Source: Candidatus Omnitrophota bacterium (lineage in GTDB: Bacteria > Omnitrophota > Gorgyraeia > JAFGHF01). Taken from it: a DNA stretch of 5,429 bases. The notes under the pieces were generated by a model. The model was not told the DNA's origin and did not search any database. It saw nothing but the letters and a program-made list of their open reading frames with translations. Position numbers and translations under genes: made by a program. The stretch lies in assembly GCA_024543015.1 (NCBI GenBank), contig JAMXCY010000080.1, positions 1-5,429 of the forward strand. The letters are read 5' to 3'. This document shows positions 1-5,429 of this stretch, piece by piece (the stretch's first letter is position 1; every line of letters starts with the position of its first letter).

Positions 1-9
1 AGTTGGAGC

Positions 10-531
10 ATGAGTAGCAAATTGAAACAAGAGTTTGAAGAGGAAATCATTAAACATATGGATTCTCTTTATAACCTTGCTTTTCGAATGACACAAAATA
101 GACATAATGCTGAAGACTTAGTGCAAGAGACAACTTTAAGGGCATATCGTTTCTTCTATAAGTTTAAGGCAGGGACAAATTTTAAAGCCTGGATAATGAC
201 TATATTAAGGAACGTCTATATAAACGAATATCGCAAAAAGTCAAAAGAACCTACGGAAGTGGAATTTGAAGATGTAGAAAATTTTATAAGTTTGCCTGAG
301 ATTACCGGTGTTCAAGAGGAAATATTCAGTGAGACAATTAAGGCTTCAATTGAAAAATTGCCTGAAGAGGTTCGGACAACGCTAACATTATTCTATGTAG
401 AAGGTTTTTCATATAAGGAGATTGCTAGGATTATGGATGTGCCCATCGGAACAGTTATGTCCAGGCTACACAAAGCAAGGCAGATTTTGAAAAAACAACT
501 ATCTATATCTGCCCGGGAAAGGAAACAGTAG
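10..531 (+). CDS. ECF-type RNA polymerase sigma factor (RpoE/SigR-like)
   Basis: This is a 173-residue sigma-70 family factor that would direct RNA polymerase to a dedicated promoter set. Region 2 covers about residues 14-78, with DLVQET at 36-41 (core-polymerase binding) and the GTNFKAW...RNVYINEYRKK segment at 55-77, the part that melts and reads the -10 element. Region 4 covers about 108-162, with a helix-turn-helix at roughly 133-157 (FSYKEIA, then GTVMSRLHKAR) for -35 recognition. Regions 1 and 3 are absent, as expected for ECF sigmas, and the length is normal. The GTN(F/L)KAW...(F/Y)INxYRKK style recalls the SigR/RpoE-like ECF groups. There are no cysteines, so any redox sensing would lie in the partner. 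A GGAG at 5-8 is too close to the ATG at 10 to be a good ribosome site. The frame is open to base 1, so the true start may lie upstream. The gene stops two bases before the anti-sigma gene. Confidence 0.93.
   Translation: MSSKLKQEFEEEIIKHMDSLYNLAFRMTQNRHNAEDLVQETTLRAYRFFYKFKAGTNFKAWIMTILRNVYINEYRKKSKEPTEVEFEDVENFISLPEITGVQEEIFSETIKASIEKLPEEVRTTLTLFYVEGFSYKEIARIMDVPIGTVMSRLHKARQILKKQLSISARERKQ
518..523 (+). promoter_or_regulatory. Ribosome binding site for the anti-sigma gene
   Basis: AAAGGA lies 10 bases before the ATG at 534, inside the last codons of the sigma gene. It is a moderate Shine-Dalgarno match. With only two bases between the sigma stop and this ATG, translation of sigma and anti-sigma is probably coupled, which would keep the two proteins in proportion. 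Confidence 0.5.
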
Positions 532-533
532 AG

Positions 534-1304
534 ATGGATTGCAGCAAGATTAAAAAATACCTGTACTCATTTTTGGATGGTGAGTTAGATAGTCAAAGGA
601 GCCTGTTGGTAAAAGAGCACATTTCAGCTTGCCCTTTATGCAGCTTAGAATTAGAACAGGAGAAAAAGATAGATTCTTTGATTAGATACAGCATCCCTAA
701 AGAGCAGGCGCCATATAAATTGAAGGAAGCGCTCTTAAGCCGGATGCAAGGATTTAAAAAAAGAAAGGTAAGTTTGTTTGCCCGCCCTGTTTTAAAACCG
801 GTTTTAGCAACTTCGGCTATAGCTTTTTTAATCGCCGCCTTATTTTTTTCTATTTTGCTAACTATCAATAAGCCATTTCCTGTATTCAGCGAATCTGTTA
901 AAGACCACATTAAGCTTTTACAAGGGCAGCTATCGATAGATATTTCCTCCCAAAAACCAGAGGAAGTTCACAGCTGGCTGCAGGCTAAATTAGATTTTAA
1001 GGTGATGGTGCCGGATTTATCTTCCCAGGATGTAAATTTATTAGGGGCCCGGGTTTGCAGCCTTAAAAATAAAAAGGCGGCTTATATAATGTATGAGAAA
1101 AAAGGGCATCAGCTTTCCGTATTTATGTTTGATGCTCAAGGGTTAAAATTTCCTCAGGCAAAAAGGGTTGCCGTGAACAATAGGATATTCTACCTGAGCA
1201 GGGAGAAAGGTTATAATAGCGCTCTCTGGATTGATCAGGGCATAGCTTGTGTCTTTGTCTCAGATTTGAGTGAGGCAGAATTGCTTTATTTAGCGAGTCT
1301 GTAA
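534..1304 (+). CDS. Membrane-anchored zinc-finger (ZAS/zf-HC2) anti-sigma factor
   Basis: This 256-residue protein is very likely the inhibitor of the sigma factor encoded just upstream. The N-terminal domain (about 1-50) carries the ZAS signature H29-x3-C33-x2-C36 plus C3, a classic zinc-binding anti-sigma fold that clamps the sigma factor in the cytoplasm. A basic patch (KKRK, 75-78) precedes a single membrane helix at about 88-112, giving an N-in, C-out topology. The outer domain (about 120-256) resembles the C-terminal part of known transmembrane anti-sigma factors (COG5662-like), with a VPDLS motif near 159-163, a LLGARV stretch near 169-174 and ALWIDQGIA at 230-238. It has two cysteines, C175 and C239. 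C3 is 26 residues before H29, as I recall for C11 and H37 of Streptomyces RsrA, but RsrA is small and soluble whereas this one is anchored. The ligand or signal of the outer domain is unknown. Confidence 0.88.
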   Translation: MDCSKIKKYLYSFLDGELDSQRSLLVKEHISACPLCSLELEQEKKIDSLIRYSIPKEQAPYKLKEALLSRMQGFKKRKVSLFARPVLKPVLATSAIAFLIAALFFSILLTINKPFPVFSESVKDHIKLLQGQLSIDISSQKPEEVHSWLQAKLDFKVMVPDLSSQDVNLLGARVCSLKNKKAAYIMYEKKGHQLSVFMFDAQGLKFPQAKRVAVNNRIFYLSREKGYNSALWIDQGIACVFVSDLSEAELLYLASL

Positions 1305-1308
1305 TTTG

Positions 1309-2298
1309 ATGAAAAAATTTATTTTTCTAATCGTTATATTAATAATTCTTTTTTCTGGGATATACGGATTATCTGCTAGAAGTTATGGCAAACAAAGAGT
1401 ATTTCTCATAGAAGAAAAGATACTATTAAAGAATCTTCCCGAAGATATCACTAATCTACAGATCTGGATTCCCGCACCCATTGACGATAAGTGGCAAAAG
1501 ATAGACGATTTTAAAGTAGTCAGTCCTTTTGATTTTAGGATTATCACTGATAAAAAATATGGCAACAGAATAATTTATCTTAAACCAAAAAAAATTGATT
1601 TAGCTACCAGTACATCTCAAATAATCCTTTCCTTCAAAGCGCAGAGAAAAGAATATAGCGCATCTTTCGATGACCCGGTTGCTGAGGAAAGTTTATCCGG
1701 TTTCCTTCAGCCCAATAGACTTGTGCCGATAAACGGAAAAATCAAAGCCTTAGCCAGAAAGATAACCCAGGGCAAAAGCAATGACTTAGAAAGAGTAAGG
1801 GCTATTTATGATTATATCATCAATGAGCTTACTTACTCTAAAGACGATCCTCAGGTTTGTGGCCTGGGCAATAGCCTGTTGACCTTAGAATTTAAAAAAG
1901 GCATTTGTACGGATTATCACTCTTTATTCATCTCTTTAGTGCGCTCTTTAGGTATCCCGGCAAAATTTGAGATTGGTTTGCCTATTCCTATTGACAAAGA
2001 AGAAGGTGTGATAAAAGGTTATCACTGCTGGGCGAAGTTTTATCTAAAGGATAAAGGCTGGATTCCTGTGGATATCTCCGAGGCGGATAAGCATCCGGAA
2101 AAACGCGATTATTTTTTTGGCCAGATTGATGAAAATAGAGTCCATTTTACTACCGGCAGAGATATAAAACTTAAATATGCTAAGGACTCAGAACCATTAA
2201 ATTTCTTTATCTATCCTTATGCAGAATTTAATGGCTGGCAATTTAATAATCTGGATTTTGAGATATCATTTAAAGATTTTAAGGGAGGTGGTAATTAA
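1309..2298 (+). CDS. Exported transglutaminase-like cysteine enzyme
   Basis: This 329-residue protein belongs to the transglutaminase-like superfamily (COG1305 type). An N-terminal hydrophobic signal (about 1-23, possible cleavage after LSA) points to export. Residues 25-135 form a beta-rich N-terminal domain with the family-typical IWIPAP (52-57) and a YGN...IIYL stretch. The catalytic core, about 160-260, shows the triad: C200 in KGICTDYH, H239 in GYHCW and D255 in WIPVDISEA. A conserved-looking tail follows (DENRVHFTTGRDI, FIYPYAE). Members act as papain-fold transferases or peptidases, and the substrate here cannot be inferred. Two other cysteines, C184 and C240, are present. A TTG at 1306 lies directly before this ATG. 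I prefer the ATG because it begins a textbook MKK signal peptide. There is no clear Shine-Dalgarno, and the gap to the anti-sigma stop is four bases, so translation is probably coupled to the gene upstream. Confidence 0.85.
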   Translation: MKKFIFLIVILIILFSGIYGLSARSYGKQRVFLIEEKILLKNLPEDITNLQIWIPAPIDDKWQKIDDFKVVSPFDFRIITDKKYGNRIIYLKPKKIDLATSTSQIILSFKAQRKEYSASFDDPVAEESLSGFLQPNRLVPINGKIKALARKITQGKSNDLERVRAIYDYIINELTYSKDDPQVCGLGNSLLTLEFKKGICTDYHSLFISLVRSLGIPAKFEIGLPIPIDKEEGVIKGYHCWAKFYLKDKGWIPVDISEADKHPEKRDYFFGQIDENRVHFTTGRDIKLKYAKDSEPLNFFIYPYAEFNGWQFNNLDFEISFKDFKGGGN

Positions 2299-2335
2299 AG
2301 TAAAAGCCGAAAGTGAAAATTGTAAAATGAGTTTT

Positions 2336-2345
2336 AAAAAGGAGG
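2336..2345 (+). promoter_or_regulatory. Strong ribosome binding site for the small exported protein
   Basis: AAAAAGGAGG lies seven bases before the ATG at 2353. It is a near-perfect Shine-Dalgarno at ideal spacing, and among the strongest in the window. It fixes the start of the downstream gene and suggests that this protein is made in larger amounts than the products of the regulatory genes upstream. Confidence 0.8.
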
Positions 2346-2352
2346 TTACCCG

Positions 2353-2844
2353 ATGAAAGCGTTAATCAGTATTTTGTTAGCTTTGATAGTTGCAGTAAGT
2401 TTTTCAAAGGCAACTTGTGCAGGAGAACACGGCGGCAAGGAACACGGCGGAAAAGAACAGAGTAAAAAAGAACAAAGTGGAAAAGAGCATGGCGGTGTAT
2501 CTACAGTAGAGCCGACAGCTGAGAATATCCGGGAAACGATGCTGGCCTATGTTTTAAAACAATCGGCAGAAACCGGAACTTTCGATATTGATGACCCTGA
2601 AACTGGAGATACCCGCAGACTTTCGCTGATTAGAGTGCACCAAAGAGTCGGTAAAACAGGTAATTACTACTATTCCTGTGCCGATTTTAAGGATGTCGAT
2701 ACTAAGGAATTGTTGGATTTAGATCTTGATGTCGAATATAAAAATGGAAAATTGGGTGTAGTAGATGTACGCATCCATAAGCTTAGTGGTCAAGAACGCT
2801 ACACTTATGATGAGAACGATAACAGAATCCCTGTTACAAGTTAA
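2353..2844 (+). CDS. Small exported protein with HGGKE-type repeats and an uncharacterised conserved-looking domain
   Basis: This 163-residue protein has no function I can name. Residues 1-23 form a signal peptide with probable cleavage after A20 or A23. C22 is not in a proper lipobox (preceding residues K-A-T), so a lipoprotein is unlikely. Residues 26-48 are a low-complexity linker of five-residue units: HGGKE twice, then QSKKE, QSGKE and a final HGG. The remaining part (about 54-163) looks folded: a helix (ENIRETMLAYVLKQS), then a mixed strand region with LSLIRVHQRVG, YYYSCADFKD and VDVRIHKLSG, ending in a Tyr/Asp/Asn-rich tail. From memory, similar proteins with a (Y/F)xCADFK motif and a VHK motif occur as uncharacterised exported proteins in other bacteria, which I cannot verify here. 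The mature protein has one cysteine (C109). Its place between the transglutaminase-like gene and the thioredoxin-domain gene suggests an envelope role. Confidence 0.8.
   Translation: MKALISILLALIVAVSFSKATCAGEHGGKEHGGKEQSKKEQSGKEHGGVSTVEPTAENIRETMLAYVLKQSAETGTFDIDDPETGDTRRLSLIRVHQRVGKTGNYYYSCADFKDVDTKELLDLDLDVEYKNGKLGVVDVRIHKLSGQERYTYDENDNRIPVTS
2428..2496 (+). repeat. In-frame 15-base tandem repeat (pentapeptide HGGKE/QSxKE)
   Basis: Four imperfect 15-base units begin at 2428, 2443, 2458 and 2473, followed by a partial nine-base unit at 2488-2496. They encode HGGKE, HGGKE, QSKKE, QSGKE and HGG. The units differ at synonymous and nonsynonymous positions, so this is an ageing repeat and not a recent perfect expansion. 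Every unit length is a multiple of three, so gain or loss of a unit would keep the frame. Confidence 0.8.
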
Positions 2845-2867
2845 TTAAAACTGTTAGGGCAACGCAG

Positions 2868-2872
2868 AAGGA
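2868..2872 (+). promoter_or_regulatory. Ribosome binding site deciding the upstream start of the DUF255 gene
   Basis: AAGGA lies seven bases before the ATG at 2880. The internal ATG at 2979, which would give the usual signal-free form of this family, has only an A-rich stretch before it and no good Shine-Dalgarno. This favours the start that includes the signal peptide. Confidence 0.6.
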
Positions 2873-2879
2873 ATAGAAA

Positions 2880-5093
2880 ATGTCCAGAAAAATAGTCTGC
2901 CTTTTGTTGTTATCATTAGGCTTATCCATCTTGGTTTTGCAGGTATTTTCTTATGCTGCGCAAAAAGAAAAAGAATATATGTATACGAATCGACTGCTAA
3001 AAGAGAAAAGCCCTTATCTTTTGCAACATGCCCATAATCCTGTTGATTGGTACCCCTGGGGCAAGGAGGCATTTGCTAAAGCTAAAAAAGAGAATAAACC
3101 AATTTTTCTTTCCATAGGCTATTCTACTTGCCACTGGTGCCATGTAATGGAACGGGAATCCTTTAGCGACCCGGAGATGGCGGATATAATGAATCAGTAC
3201 TTTGTGGCCATCAAAGTGGATAGAGAAGAACGGCCGGATATAGACAATATCTATATGAATGCGGTAGTGGAGATGACTGGTTCAGGTGGTTGGCCATTAA
3301 CAGTCTTTGTAACCCCGGATAAAAAACCTTTTTTTGGCGGCACATATTTTCCTCCTGAAAATAGATGGGGCCGGCCTGGATTGAAAAGCGTACTGCTTTC
3401 GATTGCTGAAGGGTGGGCAAATCGCAGAGATGAAATTCTTCGTTCAAGTGAATCGTTAACCCGGATAATTCAGCAGCAAACTCTATTAAGTAGTCAAGAA
3501 ACTTTTAGCCTGAATGAAGAAATATTCCAGAAAGCTTATACTCAATTTTCAGAGCGTTTTGATGCGCACTTCGGAGGTTTTGGTAGTGCGCCTAAATTTC
3601 CCAGAGGAGATTCTCTATCTTTGCTTTTGAGGTATTGGAAGCGCACGGACCAACCCCAAGCACTCAGGATGGTGGAGAAGACCTTGAGTTCCATGGTCAA
3701 AGGAGGAATGTATGACCATATCGGCGGAGGCTTTCACCGTTATTCCACAGATGGACAATGGCGCCTTCCTCATTTTGAGAAGATGCTCTATGATCAGGCT
3801 ATCCTGGCCAAGACTTATCTGGAGGCTTATCAGGCAACGGGAAAAGGAAAGTATGCGGAAACTGCGAGAGAAATCTTTGAATATATCCTTCGAGATATGG
3901 CTCATCCTGAAGGCGGATTTTATTCGGCTGAAGATGCCGATAGCGCACCTGAGGCGCAATATCCCCACCAGAAGAAAGAAGGGGCATTTTATGTGTGGGA
4001 AAACGATGAAATTATCAAAATTTTAGGTAAAGAGCAAGGGGCCCTCTTGAGCTACTATTTTGGCGTCAAACCCAATGGCAATGCATTTGCCGATCCTCAT
4101 GGGGAATTTAAAGGAAAGAATATTCTTTATCTCGCGCATAACTTAAAAGAGACTGCTAAGCATTTTAAAAAATCTTCCGCGGAAATAGAAGAAAATATTC
4201 AAAGCGCGAAAGAAAAACTTTTTAATATCCGTTCTCAAAGGCCAAGGCCGCATCTAGATGATAAAATTCTTGTTGATTGGAATGGTTTGATGATTTCCAG
4301 CCTGGCCTTTGGGGCAATGGTTCTTGATGAACCACGCTACCGGGCGGCGGCAGAAAAAGCGACTCAGTTTATCCTTAAGCGTCTCCTGCGTGAGGATGGA
4401 AGACTGCTGCATCGTTATCGGGCAGGGGAATCAGCCATTGCCGCCACGATTGCTGACTACGCCTTTTTCATCCAGGGACTTTTCGACCTTTATCAGGCTA
4501 CTTTCAAGCCAGAATATCTCCAAGAGGCAAAACGTTTAACCCAGCAGATGCTTCAGCTTTTCTGGGATGAGTCAAGTGGAGGTTTCTTCTTTACAGCGGA
4601 TGATGCAGAAAAGCTTCTTCTGCGTCCAAAAGAGATTTATGATGGGTCAATTCCTTCGGGTAATTCGGTTGCTGCTTTAGATTTAATTCGTTTAGGTAGA
4701 TTGACAATGGAAAAAGAATTTACAGTCAAAGCCGAAGCTCTGTTTAAGGCTTTTTCTAATCAGATTTCCCAAATGCCTCATGCTTATCCCCAGATGCTTA
4801 TTGCCCTCGATTTTGCTTTAGGTCCAGCAAAAGAGATTGTGATTGCCGGAGAGAGAGAATCCAAAGATACAAAACAAATGCTCCATGCCATTTATCAGCG
4901 ATTCATCCCTAATAAGGTTGTGGCATTTCGTCCTATAGCAGAAAAAAAGGCGAAAGAAGTGATTGAGCTTATTCCTTTTCTTAAAGAACAGCAACTATTG
5001 GAAGGAAAGGCAACAGCCTATGTTTGTATAAATTATGTTTGTAAATTTCCTACTACGAGTATAAGTAAAATGAAAGAACTTTTGGAGGAGTAG
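2880..5093 (+). CDS. Exported DUF255 / YyaL / SPATA20-type thioredoxin-domain protein
   Basis: This 737-residue protein is full length for the family once its leader is set aside. Residues 1-27 are a signal peptide (basic start, long Leu-rich core, possible cleavage around SYA or AA). Residues 36-160 are the DUF255 thioredoxin-like domain, with the hallmark [19 protein letters not shown] stretch at 42-60 and the redox pair C84-H-W-C87 in [14 protein letters not shown]. It continues with [10 protein letters not shown] and [12 protein letters not shown]. Residues about 210-640 form an alpha/alpha barrel like that of AGE-type epimerases and glycosidases ([60 protein letters not shown]). A second cysteine pair, C716 and C721, sits near the end, as I recall for other members. 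The biochemical activity of the family is poorly defined. Homologues are usually thought cytoplasmic, so the leader is notable. The stop is one base from the ccdA start. Confidence 0.93.
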   Translation: MSRKIVCLLLLSLGLSILVLQVFSYAAQKEKEYMYTNRLLKEKSPYLLQHAHNPVDWYPWGKEAFAKAKKENKPIFLSIGYSTCHWCHVMERESFSDPEMADIMNQYFVAIKVDREERPDIDNIYMNAVVEMTGSGGWPLTVFVTPDKKPFFGGTYFPPENRWGRPGLKSVLLSIAEGWANRRDEILRSSESLTRIIQQQTLLSSQETFSLNEEIFQKAYTQFSERFDAHFGGFGSAPKFPRGDSLSLLLRYWKRTDQPQALRMVEKTLSSMVKGGMYDHIGGGFHRYSTDGQWRLPHFEKMLYDQAILAKTYLEAYQATGKGKYAETAREIFEYILRDMAHPEGGFYSAEDADSAPEAQYPHQKKEGAFYVWENDEIIKILGKEQGALLSYYFGVKPNGNAFADPHGEFKGKNILYLAHNLKETAKHFKKSSAEIEENIQSAKEKLFNIRSQRPRPHLDDKILVDWNGLMISSLAFGAMVLDEPRYRAAAEKATQFILKRLLREDGRLLHRYRAGESAIAATIADYAFFIQGLFDLYQATFKPEYLQEAKRLTQQMLQLFWDESSGGFFFTADDAEKLLLRPKEIYDGSIPSGNSVAALDLIRLGRLTMEKEFTVKAEALFKAFSNQISQMPHAYPQMLIALDFALGPAKEIVIAGERESKDTKQMLHAIYQRFIPNKVVAFRPIAEKKAKEVIELIPFLKEQQLLEGKATAYVCINYVCKFPTTSISKMKELLEE
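5084..5090 (+). promoter_or_regulatory. Ribosome binding site for ccdA
   Basis: GGAGGAG lies inside the last codons of the DUF255 gene, with its GGAGG core six bases before the ATG at 5095. The strong site and the one-base gap indicate that the two proteins are translated from the same message. Confidence 0.75.
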
Positions 5094-5094
5094 A

Positions 5095-5429
5095 ATGAAC
5101 AACATTTCTATAGGAGTAGCATTTATTGCGGGTATTCTTTCTTTTCTCTCTCCCTGTGTATTACCATTAATTCCCGGATATATTTCCTTTCTGTCCGGAT
5201 TATCCTTAGAGGAACTTCAAGGGGGATTTGAGCATAAAAAGACTATTAAAAAAGCTGGCTTGGCTTCGATATTTTTTGTCATAGGATTTTCAACCGTCTT
5301 TATATCTTTAGGAGCTTCTGCTTCTCTTGTGGGAAAATTTTTATCTTTGCATTTGGAAATATTCGCTAAGATAGCCGGAATACTGATTGTGATTTTGGGC
5401 CTGCATCTTTTAGGGGTTCTAAAAGTTGG
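5095..5429 (+). CDS. ccdA: Thiol-disulfide electron transporter CcdA (5' part, cut by window end)
   Basis: The frame starts at ATG 5095 and stays open to the window edge, giving 111 codons plus two bases. The full protein is usually a little over 200 residues. It begins MNNISIGVAFIAGILSF, followed by the family signature LSPCVLPLIPGYISF, with the reactive Cys at residue 21 in the first membrane helix. A loop with KKTIKKAG precedes a second helix (about 55-78, including FFVIGFSTVFISLG), and a third begins near residue 90 (AKIAGILIVILGLHLLGV). CcdA/DsbD-type proteins carry electrons from cytoplasmic thioredoxin across the inner membrane to extracytoplasmic thiol proteins. The partner cysteine, expected in a later helix, lies beyond the window. 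Its placement directly behind an exported CHWC protein suggests that protein as an electron acceptor. Cytochrome c maturation is the other common role, but no heme-binding or ccs gene is visible here. Confidence 0.92.
   Translation, partial: MNNISIGVAFIAGILSFLSPCVLPLIPGYISFLSGLSLEELQGGFEHKKTIKKAGLASIFFVIGFSTVFISLGASASLVGKFLSLHLEIFAKIAGILIVILGLHLLGVLKV

Noticed and set aside
593..910. Reverse-strand open frame of 105 codons opposite the anti-sigma gene.
   Set aside because: It lies wholly within a well-supported gene, has no recognisable domain and no ribosome site that I can see. It is a shadow frame.
1306..1308. TTG start one codon before the ATG of the transglutaminase-like gene.
   Set aside because: ATG is the more usual initiator and begins a typical MKK signal peptide. 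The TTG adds one residue and has no better ribosome site.
2299..2352. Possible internal promoter: a TAAAAT -10-like hexamer at 2323-2328 before the small exported protein.
   Set aside because: At the proper distance upstream there is only an A-rich stretch and nothing like TTGACA or an ECF -35. In AT-rich DNA this hexamer is expected by chance.
2299..2352. A terminator or attenuator in the longest gap of the operon.
   Set aside because: I found no GC-rich inverted repeat followed by a T run. The gap holds little besides the strong ribosome site.
2410..2424. Lipoprotein signal with C22 of the small exported protein as lipidated cysteine.
   Set aside because: The residues before it (Lys-Ala-Thr) do not fit the lipobox. 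An ordinary signal peptidase I site after Ala20 or Ala23 fits better.
2428..2496. CRISPR-like array, because of the evenly spaced short repeats.
   Set aside because: The units are only 15 bases, contiguous without spacers, and in frame within a protein-coding gene.
2845..2879. A regulatory element or small RNA in the gap before the DUF255 gene.
   Set aside because: The 35 bases contain only the ribosome site. No hairpin or promoter-like pair is visible.
3615..4026. Overlapping open frames on both strands inside the DUF255 gene.
   Set aside because: The main frame carries family motifs throughout this stretch. The alternative products show biased, motif-free sequence.

Overview
The window is a tightly packed, single-direction stretch of bacterial DNA: six genes on the + strand, nothing convincing on the - strand, gaps of 1 to 54 bases, and no hairpin terminator that I can see. 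It reads as one operon entered near its start and cut off inside the last gene. Several products carry an export signal, and one gene is a CcdA homologue. This suggests a Gram-negative-type bacterium, or at least one with an extracytoplasmic thiol pathway. Codon use is AT-rich. The protein style resembles uncultivated lineages such as Omnitrophota, Nitrospirota or the former Deltaproteobacteria, but that is an impression and not a taxonomic call.

Layout: (1) 10-531, an ECF-type RNA polymerase sigma factor; (2) 534-1304, its membrane-anchored zinc-finger anti-sigma factor; (3) 1309-2298, an exported transglutaminase-like cysteine enzyme; (4) 2353-2844, a small exported protein with a His/Gly/Lys/Glu pentapeptide repeat and a conserved-looking uncharacterised domain; (5) 2880-5093, a DUF255/YyaL/SPATA20-type protein (thioredoxin-like domain plus alpha/alpha-barrel) that unusually begins with a signal peptide; (6) 5095-window end, the N-terminal part of CcdA, the membrane carrier of electrons from cytoplasmic thioredoxin to the outside.

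How they may work together (inference): the sigma/anti-sigma pair is the likely regulator. The cysteine and histidine pattern at the anti-sigma N-terminus closely resembles the thiol-sensing RsrA of Streptomyces. The distal genes look like an envelope thiol-reduction module, with CcdA supplying electrons, the exported CHWC protein as a possible acceptor, and the cysteine-dependent transglutaminase and the small one-cysteine protein as possible clients. Each family is known individually. The combination as an envelope thiol-stress operon with its own sigma factor is the most interesting hypothesis here.
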